From Flavobacterium gelidicaeli (GTDB taxonomy: Bacteria > Bacteroidota > Bacteroidia > Flavobacteriales > Flavobacteriaceae): DNA of 64,000 nt. Where the stretch lies: positions 536,862-600,861 of the forward strand of contig NZ_JABSNK010000001.1 of assembly GCF_013294005.1 (NCBI RefSeq). Direction: 5' to 3'. Made by a program: the position numbers and the translations under genes. This document shows positions 26,830-34,912 of the stretch, piece by piece; position 1 is the stretch's first letter, and the number at the start of each line of letters is the position of its first letter. The notes beneath the pieces are model-generated. The model ran no database searches. It was not told the origin of the DNA and was given only the letters and a program-made list of their open reading frames with translations.

Positions 26830-26837
26830 TATATTTG
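26830..26837 (+). promoter_or_regulatory. -7 promoter box for the Cys-rich small protein
   Basis: TATATTTG (TAnnTTTG), four bases after the palindrome and 17 bases before the ATG. Confidence 0.6.
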
Positions 26838-26854
26838 TTTTAAACGAGACGATC

Positions 26855-27211
26855 ATGAACGAAATGAAACAGATATATTACAACGATGCAGGGACTTCTT
26901 TTTTCTGGAGAAAAGAGAATGAAGTTTTAAGTGATAAGGTACAATTGATTTTTAGAGAAACAGGCTTTTATTTTAGCCGCCAAGAATTGAAACATTTTCG
27001 ATGCTGCATTGACGAAAGCTACGCTATTAATAAATGTTGCGATGACTGTGAGTTAAAAAATGATTGCCATAAATTTCTATTGAAAACCCCTTGTGCTCAA
27101 ATTGACTTGGCTGTTTCTATGAAGGAATTAAAATCTATTAAAGACCTTGTCGAAGGTACCTTGTTCAAAATAGATTTGGATGAATATTTGTATGGCGAAG
27201 GGATGAACTAG
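26855..27211 (+). CDS. Cys-rich small protein, function unknown, probably operator-controlled
   Basis: A 118-residue cytosolic protein. The central part holds a dense cysteine cluster, FRCCIDES followed by NKCCDDCELKNDCHKF and TPCAQ, which could bind a metal or an Fe-S cluster. The flanking parts look like a small alpha-beta domain (VQLIFRETGFYFSRQELKHF). I do not recognise a named family beyond similar hypothetical proteins of Bacteroidota. A perfect palindrome over the promoter suggests metal-dependent repression. A second ATG three codons in is also possible as start. The stop overlaps the convergent lpxH stop by four bases. Confidence 0.75.
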   Translation: MNEMKQIYYNDAGTSFFWRKENEVLSDKVQLIFRETGFYFSRQELKHFRCCIDESYAINKCCDDCELKNDCHKFLLKTPCAQIDLAVSMKELKSIKDLVEGTLFKIDLDEYLYGEGMN

Positions 27212-27966
27212 TTTTCGTATTTTTTTATTTCGAAAGTGTCTCCGTCAAAGACACCGTAGGTAAAATAAGAGATCCAATCTCCTAAGTTTACGTATTCGGC
27301 ATTTTCACCTACAGTGAGTTTCATAGGCAAATGGCGGTGTCCAAAAACAAGGTAATTGTAGTGTTTGGTTTCGAGTTTTTTCTTGGCATAGATTATTAGC
27401 CATTCGTTTTCTTCCCCTAAATAAGTGACATCATCATCACCTGAAATTAGTTTGTTTTTCACTGAAAGATACTGTGCTAATCCTACACCAATATCAGGAT
27501 GCAACCAGCGAAAAAGCCATTTAGAAAACGGATTTGTAAATACTTTTTTCATGCGTTTGTAGCCCATGTCCCCAGGACCTTTTCCGTCACCGTGGCCTAC
27601 GAGAAAAGTTTTATCTCCAAAAGTGTATTCTTGATTATCATGATACACAGGAATATTTAATTCTTTTTCGAAATAACCGTCCATCCACAAATCGTGGTTT
27701 CCTACAAAGAAGTAAATTGGGATGCCGCTGTCGCGAATTTCGGCTAGTTTGCCTAGCACACGTACAAAACCTTTAGGTACCACAGTTTTGTATTCGAACC
27801 AAAAGTCAAATAAATCGCCTACTATAAAAATGGCTTCGGCGTCTAGTTTCACCTCATCAAGCCAAGCCACAAATTTCTTCTCTCTAGGAGCACTTAATTC
27901 AGGCGTAGGCGCTCCAAAATGTTGATCAGAAGCAAAGTATACTTTTTTATTATTAGGTAGTTTCAT
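27208..27966 (-). CDS. lpxH: UDP-2,3-diacylglucosamine diphosphatase (LpxH-type metallophosphoesterase)
   Basis: Cleaves UDP-2,3-diacylglucosamine to lipid X and UMP in lipid A synthesis. The 252-residue protein has the complete calcineurin-like metal set: SDQHFG near residue 13, GDLFDFWFEY near 49, GNHDLW near 90, GHGDGKG near 124 and GHRHLP near 207. The FW/FEY stretch after GDLFDF fits LpxH-like enzymes. DQH replaces the more common DxH spelling but keeps both ligands. The gene lies 22 bases behind queD and probably shares its promoter. Confidence 0.9.
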   Translation of the reverse strand: MKLPNNKKVYFASDQHFGAPTPELSAPREKKFVAWLDEVKLDAEAIFIVGDLFDFWFEYKTVVPKGFVRVLGKLAEIRDSGIPIYFFVGNHDLWMDGYFEKELNIPVYHDNQEYTFGDKTFLVGHGDGKGPGDMGYKRMKKVFTNPFSKWLFRWLHPDIGVGLAQYLSVKNKLISGDDDVTYLGEENEWLIIYAKKKLETKHYNYLVFGHRHLPMKLTVGENAEYVNLGDWISYFTYGVFDGDTFEIKKYEN

Positions 27967-27988
27967 GAAACTAGAGTGTCAATTGGGA

Positions 27989-28441
27989 TTATAGATTATC
28001 GCTAGCGTACCATTCAGCAAATGACGATTCTGTTTCTTGCAATTTCAAGGCAAAAAGTTTGATTCCTTGTGGTAATCTGGCTTTAATTCTATCTGCAAAA
28101 TCAATTACCATGTTTTCACTTGTAGGTTGGTAATCTACTAAAATCACATGGTGTCCGCGTTTTTTAAGTTCTTCGGCTAGCTCTACGTGAGGCGTCGTTT
28201 CGTTAAAAACAGTGGCGTGATCAAATTGATCTACAATTTCTTCTTTTACAATTTTCTTTAAGTCCGAGAAATCGATTACCATTCCGAATTTCACATCGTT
28301 CCTATTTGTAATAGGTGTCCCAATAACGGTTACTGATAATTTGTAGCTGTGTCCGTGAACATTTTTACATTTTCCGTCGTATCCATAAAGGGCGTGACCG
28401 GTTTCGAAGTTAAATTGTTTTGTAATTCTGATATTGCTCAT
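27989..28441 (-). CDS. queD: 6-carboxy-5,6,7,8-tetrahydropterin synthase QueD
   Basis: Converts dihydroneopterin triphosphate to 6-carboxytetrahydropterin, the second step to queuosine and other 7-deazaguanines. The 150-residue protein shows the zinc histidines in FNFETGHALYG and NVHGHSYKL, a Cys in GKCKNVHGH, VIDFSDLKKIV, and the C-terminal ALKLQETESSFAEW with the substrate-binding Glu. A TAAATTTG box lies 19 bases upstream. lpxH follows in the same operon. Confidence 0.93.
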   Translation of the reverse strand: MSNIRITKQFNFETGHALYGYDGKCKNVHGHSYKLSVTVIGTPITNRNDVKFGMVIDFSDLKKIVKEEIVDQFDHATVFNETTPHVELAEELKKRGHHVILVDYQPTSENMVIDFADRIKARLPQGIKLFALKLQETESSFAEWYASDNL

Positions 28442-28460
28442 CTGGATATAATTTTGAGTG

Positions 28461-28468
28461 CAAATTTA
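28461..28468 (-). promoter_or_regulatory. -7 promoter box for queD-lpxH
   Basis: Minus-strand TAAATTTG (TAnnTTTG), 19 bases before the queD ATG. Confidence 0.6.
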
Positions 28469-28476
28469 GTGAAAAA

Positions 28477-28650
28477 TTAAATATTTTTGTCTCTTTTTTT
28501 TGCAGAAGAGTACATCCAGTAAGCCAATATGAGCAAAACTACAAATGGAACAAAGGAACCTATAAGTACTCCTATTTGGTAACTACTATCAGGAGCATTT
28601 TTTAATTTTTCTACGACATCTACTTGTTGTATAAGAGTTGTAATTCTCAT
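28477..28650 (-). CDS. Small single-pass membrane protein (57 residues)
   Basis: An ORF of 57 codons starting MRITTLIQQVDVV. A polar N-terminal part (residues 1-25) precedes one strongly hydrophobic helix (about 26-46, IGVLIGSFVPFVVLLILAYW), and the tail SSAKKRDKNI is basic, so the C-terminus should stay in the cytosol. It starts 7 bases after the stop of the enoyl-CoA hydratase gene on the same strand, with no terminator between, and the frame fills the gap to the queD promoter. Function unknown. Confidence 0.65.
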   Translation of the reverse strand: MRITTLIQQVDVVEKLKNAPDSSYQIGVLIGSFVPFVVLLILAYWMYSSAKKRDKNI

Positions 28651-28657
28651 TTCAGTA

Positions 28658-29425
28658 TTATTTTTTAAATTGAGTTAAAGCATTTTTTGTAAATTCTGAA
28701 AGCACTAGCTCTCCAGAAATAGCAGCACGCTCTAACAAAAGCACATCCCAATTGTCAGTACCTTCCCAAATAATTTTCTTCATTTGGCTTAAAGCCTCCG
28801 GATTGTAAGACGCGAGTTTATTTGTAAAGTGAGCCAAATCAATATCTAATTCGGTTTGATCATCTAGTACTTTAGCAAACAATCCTTTTTCTAAAGCCCA
28901 CTCTGGCGTTTTCCATTCATGTGCAGCAAGGGTCATTTGGGTCATGGCGGTCTTGCCTATCTTGCGGCTCACGGCAGGCTCAATCACAAAGGGGCCAATC
29001 CCAATGGCAAGCTCAGAGAGTTTTACAGCCGCTTTTGTAGTGGCAAATGCATAGTCACAAGCGGCAGCAATCCCTACACCACCACCTACGGCTTTACCGT
29101 GAATGCGACCCACAATAATCTTAGAACAGCTGCGCATGGCATTAATTAGATTTGCAAAACCAGAGAAAAAAGTAGTTCCCTGCTCCAAATTTGAAACCGC
29201 TAAGAGTTCGTCAAAAGAAGCTCCTGCACAAAAAGCACCTTCGCCTTCACTTCGCAAAATAATTACAGACACAGCATCATTTGTACTTAATTCATTCAAG
29301 GAATTAGTCACCGCATCTAACAATTGACGGGGGAAAGAATTGCTGGCGGGATGCGCAAATTGTACTGTTGCAATTTGATCCTGAATGGTTGTAGTAAGTG
29401 AACCTGCTGTTGATGCTGCTGTCAT
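28658..29425 (-). CDS. Enoyl-CoA hydratase/isomerase family protein
   Basis: A 255-residue crotonase-fold enzyme. The oxyanion-hole segments are FCAGASFDELL near residues 65-75 and GKAVGGGVGIAAACD near 110-124. The catalytic-type Glu appears in KLSELAIGI near residue 138. The second glutamate position (near 118) is taken by Gly/Ala residues, which fits isomerase or methylglutaconyl-CoA-hydratase-like members rather than classical hydratases. Substrate unresolved; branched-chain amino acid or fatty-acid breakdown is plausible. The N-terminal MTAASTAGS is unstructured. A near-consensus TAACTTTA lies upstream. Confidence 0.85.
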   Translation of the reverse strand: MTAASTAGSLTTTIQDQIATVQFAHPASNSFPRQLLDAVTNSLNELSTNDAVSVIILRSEGEGAFCAGASFDELLAVSNLEQGTTFFSGFANLINAMRSCSKIIVGRIHGKAVGGGVGIAAACDYAFATTKAAVKLSELAIGIGPFVIEPAVSRKIGKTAMTQMTLAAHEWKTPEWALEKGLFAKVLDDQTELDIDLAHFTNKLASYNPEALSQMKKIIWEGTDNWDVLLLERAAISGELVLSEFTKNALTQFKK

Positions 29426-29497
29426 TTTATTTTTTATTGTAAAGTTAGTATTTTAATGAAGATGGCAAAGAATACCGCTTTAGAAAGTTGTTGACTA

Positions 29498-29531
29498 TTT
29501 GTTTTTTGAATAGTAAATAACACTATATTTG
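29498..29531 (+). promoter_or_regulatory. Promoter of tRNA-Ala
   Basis: TTTG at 29498-29501, 22 bases, then TATATTTG at 29524-29531, ending 10 bases before the tRNA 5' end. Confidence 0.65.
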
Positions 29532-29541
29532 CGAAACTATT

Positions 29542-29615
29542 GGGGGATTAGCTCATTTGGCTAGAGTGCTTGCCTGGCAGGCAAGAGGTGACCGGTTCGA
29601 ATCCGGTATTCTCCA
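29542..29615 (+). tRNA. tRNA-Ala (anticodon GGC)
   Basis: The 74 bases fold into a full cloverleaf. Acceptor GGGGGAT pairs with ATTCTCC (two G-U wobbles); D-arm GCTC...GAGT; anticodon arm CTTGC-CTGGCAG-GCAAG gives anticodon GGC (Ala, codons GCC/GCU); T-arm CCGG-TTCGAAT-CCGG. The discriminator is A and CCA is not encoded. A complete promoter lies in front and a strong terminator behind. Confidence 0.93.
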
Positions 29616-29648
29616 CAAAAAACACTCATAATTAGTGTTTTATAAATT

Positions 29649-29697
29649 AAAGTACCCAGTTTTACACTTGAAATGTAAAGTTGGGTACTTTTTTTTT
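29649..29697 (+). terminator. Rho-independent terminator downstream of tRNA-Ala
   Basis: AAAGTACCCA (29649-29658) pairs with TGGGTACTTT (29682-29691); inner TTTACA/TGTAAA pairs extend the stem to about 18 bp, followed by T's. A smaller hairpin AAAACACT/AGTGTTTT (29619-29641) precedes it. Confidence 0.85.
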
Positions 29698-29772
29698 GTA
29701 AATAAACGTTTAAATAAAATAAGTTAAGATAAAGATTACTATTTTTAACTATCAAAATCATTCTTCAAATAA

Positions 29773-32700
29773 ATGGCATTATATCAAAAATCAGTTCTTA
29801 ATAAGCATCTTAAACAATTAGAGCACTCAAAAGTAAGTAAGGCATATAAAAAGTATATCAAGTACTTCTTAAACCCAATTATTCAAGACAACATACGCAA
29901 TTCGAAAGAAGAGGAATACCAAGGTATTTTTCTAACAGAATTATTTGTCAATGTTTTAGATTATACTTTGAAACCCAATGTCAATTTTGATTTAGTAGCC
30001 GAGTATAAAAACCAAACCAATTCTCGAAAAGCGGATGGCGCCATTCTAAAAAATGATGTTGCTGTTGCGGTAATAGAATTGAAGGGAACCAAAACAAAGG
30101 ATTTAGAAAGCATACGTCAACAAGCATTTGATTACAAAGCCAATCAAAAAGAATGTGTTTATGTAATTACGTCTAATTATGAAAAGCTGCGGTTTTATAT
30201 CAATGATGCTACCGAGTTTGAAGAGTTTAATTTATTTGATTTAAGTGAACAACGTTTTGAAGTATTGTATTTGTGTTTACAAAAGGACAATGTTTTAAAT
30301 AACATCCCTTTGCAAGTAAAAGAAGCTTCGATTATAGTTGAAGAACAAATAACCAAGCAGTTCTACAAAGATTATTCTGTTTTTAAGAGAGAATTGTTTA
30401 GGGATTTAGTAAAGCGCAATGCTAAGAAATTAAAAAGCACTTTAGATCTTTCTGCTTCTGAAATGGATGAGGAAGCGAAGGCAGAACAATTGCGTCTAGA
30501 CAAAAACTTGAAACTTACTCTATTCAAGAAATCTCAAAAATTAATAGATCGTTTCTTGTTTATATTTTTTGCTGAAGACAGAGGTTTGCTACCACCAAAT
30601 AGTACGATCCAAATCCTAAACAAATGGAAAGCGGATGTTGATTTTGGTGACGAAAGACCGCTTTACGATATGTTCAAGCAGTATTTTAAATTTCTTGACA
30701 CCGGAAGACAAGGAACAACAAATAGAGCTGAGATTTATGCCTACAACGGTGGTTTGTTTAAGGAAGATACACTACTGGACAAATTAGAAATTGACAACGA
30801 CTTATTATTCAAGCATACGCAAACATTAGCATCATACGATTTTGAAAGTCAAGTGGATGTTAATATACTAGGACATATTTTTGAAAACTCACTTAACGAA
30901 ATTGAGAGCGTAAATGCCGAAATTGAAGGCGGTGATTTTGATAAACAAACAAGTAAACGTAAAAAAGATGGTGTTTTTTACACCCCAAAATACATTACCA
31001 AATACATAGTAGAGAATACGATTGGTAAATTGTGCGACGAAAAGAAAAATGAACTAGGTTTTAAAGAAGAAGAATATTTTAAGGGCAGAAAAAACCGCCA
31101 GCAAAATACGATTGTAAAGTTAGTTGAAACTTTAGATGTGTATAGAGAATGGTTGCTACAATTAACCATTTGCGATCCCGCCTGTGGTAGTGGCGCGTTC
31201 TTGAACCAAGCGTTAGATTTTTTAATAAAAGAGCACAATTACATAGACGAACTAAAAGCTAAAATTTTAGGAGGAGGTTTGGTCTTTAGTGATATAGAAA
31301 ATACCATTCTAGAAAATAATATTTTTGGTGTAGACCTTAACGAGGAAAGTGTAGAAATCGCCAAGTTATCGCTGTGGTTACGTACTGCGCAACCACGACG
31401 TAAACTGAATAACTTAAACAGTAATATTAAATGTGGAAATAGTTTAATCGAAAGCAAAGCTGTTGCAGGTGACAAAGCCTTTAATTGGAAAGAACAATTT
31501 CCTAACGTATTTGAGCAAGGTGGTTTTGATGTGATTATTGGTAATCCGCCATATGTACCCACAGAGTACATAGACGAAATTGATAAAAAGTATTTAGAGA
31601 AAAAATATCAATCAGCATTTGGGAGGATAAATTTATATCCAATATTTTATGAAAAAGGAATCTCGATCTTAAATAAGAAAGGCCTTTTAGGATTTGTTAC
31701 TCCTTACACAATTCTAAAAAATAAATATTACAAAGAAGCTAGAAAATATATTATCGAAAATTCTAAAATCATAGAGCTAATTGACTTTAAAGGTGTTATG
31801 GTTTTTCAGGATGCAGCAGTAGATTCTATTATTTTAATTCTTCAAAACATTGTTGAAGAAAATTATATTTTTAAACAAATTTCAAATATTATTTCATTCG
31901 AAAGTTTTATTTATACTGAAGATAATTTTAGTGTTTCAAATATATTTAAAAATGAGGATTTATCAATGCTAATTACTGTAAATGATAAATTGATCAAAAA
32001 AGTATCGAAAGATACTGTCCAGCTTTCTAAAATCATAAATTTCAATCAAGGTATTATAACAGGGGGTAATAGTAAATATTTAACCGAAGTTCCTTCAGAA
32101 GTAACCGAGAAAGTTTTAACAGGAAGTGATTTTAATAGATATAATTTGAAACCAACAAGCCAATTAATTATCTATGATACAAAACTATTACATAGGCCAC
32201 GTAAGAGAGAAATTTATGAAGTAGCATCAAAAATTTTGTTAAGACAAACTGCATCCTTTCCAATTTGTATGTTAGACAATGAGCAATATTATACTTTAGA
32301 CACTGTTCATAATGGATTGCTATTAGATAATAATTACGATTTAAAATATGTACTTACACTTTTAAACAGTAAGCTTTTAAAATTTTTATATGAATCTAGT
32401 GTGAATGAAGGAGGAAAGGTTTTTGCGCAAGTAAAAATAATGTATGTTGATCCTTTACCTATAAAAAAGGTAAATAAAAACGAACAGATTAGTTTTATAA
32501 CAAAAGCAGATTTAATACTATCATTGAATGAAAAATTACAAGATAAAAACTCAAAATTCACCAAATACCTAGAATCCAAATTTGCTATTAAAAAACTAAC
32601 TAGAAAACTTGAAAATTGGTACGGGTTAGAATTTGGAGAATTTGTAAAAGAAATCAGCAAGGCCATTACTGTCATCAACAAAGAAGCCATTAAAAGCGGA

Positions 32701-32886
32701 CAACCTACCATTAAAGAGTTATCCAAACTCGACGAAATGGATTGGATGGAAGTATTTGAAACTAAAAAAGCAGAAGCTCAAACTCTTAAAAAACAAATAG
32801 ACGCTACTGATCGAGAGATCGATGCCATGGTGTATGAGTTGTATGGTTTAACAGCAGAGGAAATAGCCATCGTAGAGAATAGTTAA
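29773..32886 (+). CDS. Type IIG restriction enzyme / adenine-N6 methyltransferase (Eco57I-like)
   Basis: A 1037-residue single-chain restriction-modification enzyme. Residues 60-130 look like an HSDR_N-type PD-(D/E)xK nuclease: RKADGAIL, then VIELKGTK. A helical linker follows. The methylase starts with DGVFYTPKYITKYIVEN near residue 397; motif I is CDPACGSGAFLNQALD near 467, and the catalytic N6-adenine motif IV is GNPPYVPTEY near 593. Residues from about 740 form a TaqI-like specificity region (FNQGIITGGNSKYL, LLHRPRKREIYEV) with a coiled-coil end. One protein would methylate and cut. It begins 157 bases after tRNA-Ala; the gene looks intact. Confidence 0.88.
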   Translation: MALYQKSVLNKHLKQLEHSKVSKAYKKYIKYFLNPIIQDNIRNSKEEEYQGIFLTELFVNVLDYTLKPNVNFDLVAEYKNQTNSRKADGAILKNDVAVAVIELKGTKTKDLESIRQQAFDYKANQKECVYVITSNYEKLRFYINDATEFEEFNLFDLSEQRFEVLYLCLQKDNVLNNIPLQVKEASIIVEEQITKQFYKDYSVFKRELFRDLVKRNAKKLKSTLDLSASEMDEEAKAEQLRLDKNLKLTLFKKSQKLIDRFLFIFFAEDRGLLPPNSTIQILNKWKADVDFGDERPLYDMFKQYFKFLDTGRQGTTNRAEIYAYNGGLFKEDTLLDKLEIDNDLLFKHTQTLASYDFESQVDVNILGHIFENSLNEIESVNAEIEGGDFDKQTSKRKKDGVFYTPKYITKYIVENTIGKLCDEKKNELGFKEEEYFKGRKNRQQNTIVKLVETLDVYREWLLQLTICDPACGSGAFLNQALDFLIKEHNYIDELKAKILGGGLVFSDIENTILENNIFGVDLNEESVEIAKLSLWLRTAQPRRKLNNLNSNIKCGNSLIESKAVAGDKAFNWKEQFPNVFEQGGFDVIIGNPPYVPTEYIDEIDKKYLEKKYQSAFGRINLYPIFYEKGISILNKKGLLGFVTPYTILKNKYYKEARKYIIENSKIIELIDFKGVMVFQDAAVDSIILILQNIVEENYIFKQISNIISFESFIYTEDNFSVSNIFKNEDLSMLITVNDKLIKKVSKDTVQLSKIINFNQGIITGGNSKYLTEVPSEVTEKVLTGSDFNRYNLKPTSQLIIYDTKLLHRPRKREIYEVASKILLRQTASFPICMLDNEQYYTLDTVHNGLLLDNNYDLKYVLTLLNSKLLKFLYESSVNEGGKVFAQVKIMYVDPLPIKKVNKNEQISFITKADLILSLNEKLQDKNSKFTKYLESKFAIKKLTRKLENWYGLEFGEFVKEISKAITVINKEAIKSGQPTIKELSKLDEMDWMEVFETKKAEAQTLKKQIDATDREIDAMVYELYGLTAEEIAIVENS

Positions 32887-32911
32887 AGACAATTGTAAAC
32901 AAACAAAACAA

Positions 32912-33244
32912 ATGAAACAAAACGAGCAAAATATCATTATTTACAACACACAAGATGGTAAATCAGCCGTAAGTTTATATTCTAAAGATGGTACTATTTG
33001 GATGAACCAAAACCAATTAGCAGAACTTTTTGACACCTCAATTCCTAATATTAGTATGCACATCAAAAACATACTGAAAGAAGGTGAGTTACATCAAAAT
33101 TCAGTTATTAAGGATTACTTAACAACTGCTACAGATGGTAAGAATTATGACGTTATTTTTTATGCCCTAGACATAATCTTAGCAATTGGGTTTAGAGTTC
33201 GAAGTAAAAGAAGTAATCAACATAATGTCTCTATAATCTATTGA
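32912..33244 (+). pseudogene. Truncated RhuM-family (virulence RhuM / Fic-associated) gene
   Basis: The 110 codons match the N-terminal part of the RhuM family: IIIYNTQDGKSAVSLYSKDG, TIWMNQNQLAELFDTSIPNI, SMHIKNILKEGEL and ALDIILAIGFRVRSKR. Full RhuM proteins run on for about 200 more residues, beginning with a GTQFR(I/Q)WA block right after RSKR. Here the match ends at that point and the frame closes nine residues later (NQHNVSIIY). No continuation is seen in 33245-33364. RhuM genes commonly sit beside restriction-modification genes. Most likely a deletion remnant; it might still make a short DNA-binding protein. Confidence 0.8.
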
Positions 33245-33364
33245 AATATGCTTTTGAAAATAGTTTAAGCTAGGTCTTTCTTCTTTTAACTGTTGATAAA
33301 AAAGTTTCAATATGTTAGATAAATCATATATTTTTACTAAAAAATAAACCTATAAGTTGATTTA
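33245..33364 (+). other. Spacer between the RhuM remnant and the three-gene TAC-like operon
   Basis: AT-rich, without ORF. TATATTTT at about 33325 is one base off the TAnnTTTG box and may be the promoter of the following operon. The left end probably marks the deletion joint of the RhuM gene. Confidence 0.35.
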
Positions 33365-33937
33365 ATGAAAATAGTCCCTATATTTGTCCAAGAAAGTAAG
33401 CGAGAGGGGTTGTTTTCAATTCACTTAGATGGTGAGCTTGAAGATGAAGTAACCAAGTGTATGGAGCAATGGTTGTTAGATCCTCAGTATTTATATGATT
33501 TTTTCACTTTACATCAAGACGATTTAAATAGTGGTTATTATGGAAAAGCAATCAGCATACAACAAGCAATTAATTATACTAAAGAAGAAGCTGAAGCATT
33601 ATTTTACCAACTTGAAAGTTTGGCAGCCTCTGGAACAAAAAAAGGAAGCGACACTCTTTCAAAAGCATTTCATCCTTTACACAATTTAGAATACACACAT
33701 AAAGAACTGCAACTAGTCAAAGCGAAAACACCAATTAGGAAAAAATGGTTGCGTATGTACGCAATTAAAATTGGACCAAATACATTTCTTGTTACTGGCG
33801 GAGCAATAAAGTTAGTGGAAACAATGAAGGAAAGCACACACTTACTCAAAGAAAAACAAAAATTAGAAGACATTAAATATTATCTTATTGAAGAAGGAAT
33901 TCTAGATCAGGATGATTTTGAAGTGTATGAAATTTAA
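33365..33937 (+). CDS. Putative toxin of a TAC-type operon (RelE/HigB-like C-terminal part)
   Basis: A 190-residue soluble protein without signal peptide. Residues 1-105 (MKIVPIFVQESKREGLFSIH, LYDFFTLHQDDLN) form an alpha-rich extension I cannot name. Residues 110-190 look like a RelE/HigB-type core: HKELQLVKAKTP, then KKWLRMYAIKIGPNTFLVTG and GGAIKLVETMKES, where a basic strand precedes a strand-turn-helix. It stands first, 3 bases ahead of an XRE regulator and then a SecB-like gene, the order of HigB-HigA-SecB modules. The toxin role is inferred from this context and the weak core similarity; typical HigB proteins are shorter (about 90-120 residues). Confidence 0.55.
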   Translation: MKIVPIFVQESKREGLFSIHLDGELEDEVTKCMEQWLLDPQYLYDFFTLHQDDLNSGYYGKAISIQQAINYTKEEAEALFYQLESLAASGTKKGSDTLSKAFHPLHNLEYTHKELQLVKAKTPIRKKWLRMYAIKIGPNTFLVTGGAIKLVETMKESTHLLKEKQKLEDIKYYLIEEGILDQDDFEVYEI

Positions 33938-33940
33938 TAT

Positions 33941-34438
33941 ATGGAACTAAACGAAAGATTAGACAAATTTGAAAAATTAGTAAGCGACAAGCCTTCTAAT
34001 TTCCTTTCAAAGTTGGCTCAATACAAAGCCAATAAAAAATGGATAGATCACTCATTCAATGTTGCGACAACTGTTCTAGAGGCATTGAAACACAAAGGAA
34101 TGTCTCAAAAAGATCTAGCAAAAAAAATGAATGTTTCTGCACAACAAGTGAATAAGATCATCAAAGGAAAACAAAATCTAACCTTTGAGACCGTTGGAAA
34201 ATTGGAAGATGCTTTGGGAATTTCGTTGATGGAGATTATAAGTTATAATCCAGTAAGCGAAATAAAAATAAATGCAACTCAAGTTAGATCAGTTGAAAAA
34301 ACATTAACCAATGAGTTAATTAATAATGATGTAGCCGATTTTACTTTTTCAGATAATTTCAGACAAAAAAAGGGAGTCCAAATGAATGTAGTTTACAATA
34401 ATTTTACTCAAGCAATCAAATACCCAAAAGTAGGATAA
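33941..34438 (+). CDS. XRE-family antitoxin with C-terminal extension (HigA-like)
   Basis: A 165-residue protein. Residues 1-40 are helical. Residues 43-100 are a clear helix-turn-helix of the Xre/HigA type: HKGMSQKDLAKKMNVSAQQV, NKIIKGKQNLTFETVGKLED, ALGIS. Residues 104-165 are an extra tail (SEIKINATQVRSVEKTLTNE, FTQAIKYPKVG) that could be a chaperone-addiction sequence, as in antitoxins controlled by SecB-like proteins. It starts 3 bases after the toxin-like gene and its TAA overlaps the next ATG by one base. Probable repressor of the operon and inhibitor of the first protein. Confidence 0.7.
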   Translation: MELNERLDKFEKLVSDKPSNFLSKLAQYKANKKWIDHSFNVATTVLEALKHKGMSQKDLAKKMNVSAQQVNKIIKGKQNLTFETVGKLEDALGISLMEIISYNPVSEIKINATQVRSVEKTLTNELINNDVADFTFSDNFRQKKGVQMNVVYNNFTQAIKYPKVG

Positions 34439-34866
34439 TGGCAGATAATAACGTAAGCCTTACTTTTAACTTAGTTAAAATAAGAACAGATCAGTTTGCT
34501 TTGTTTGAAGAAAACCATCTTGACAAGGGCAATGTAAACCTTAGTACAAATATGTCTTTTGGCTTGAATGTAGAAGAGGAAGCTTTTTCAGTAAGTTTAA
34601 AATTTACATTTGAGATGAAGAAAAAGCCATTTATGGCGACGCAAGTGACTTGCTTTTTTAATATTGAAAAGGCTACTTGGGAAAGTTTACAATCAAATGA
34701 TAAAATTATTCTTCCAAAAGGTTTTGTCGCACACATGGCCATGTTAACAGTAGGTACGGCACGAGGTATATTGCATTCAAAAACTGAAGGAACCATCTTT
34801 AATAAATATATCTTACCTACTCTAAACGTAGCGGAAATGGTTCCCGAAGATGTAGTTTTTGATTAA
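34438..34866 (+). CDS. SecB-like chaperone of a TAC-type operon
   Basis: A 142-residue protein that I place in the SecB-like family from its layout: four beta strands (LTFNLVKIRTDQFALFEEN, FGLNVEEEAFSVSLKFTFEM, PFMATQVTCFFNIEKATWES), then the long helix LPKGFVAHMAMLTVGTARGI and the final strand ILPTLNVAEMV. The last part mirrors the FPY..(I/L)S...G...PP(I/V)NF end of SecB. There is no secB context of housekeeping type (no gpsA or grx neighbour). The one-base stop/start overlap with the antitoxin gene ties it to that operon, as in mycobacterial and other toxin-antitoxin-chaperone systems. Confidence 0.6.
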   Translation: MADNNVSLTFNLVKIRTDQFALFEENHLDKGNVNLSTNMSFGLNVEEEAFSVSLKFTFEMKKKPFMATQVTCFFNIEKATWESLQSNDKIILPKGFVAHMAMLTVGTARGILHSKTEGTIFNKYILPTLNVAEMVPEDVVFD

Positions 34867-34912
34867 TCAAATCATTGCTTTCTTTAACAGATGATCTTTG
34901 TTCTATAAATAA

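Noticed and set aside
29561..29761. Minus-strand ORF across tRNA-Ala (ending in RIRTGHLLPARQAL)
   Set aside because: It is the antisense of the tRNA gene; such frames are a common false annotation.
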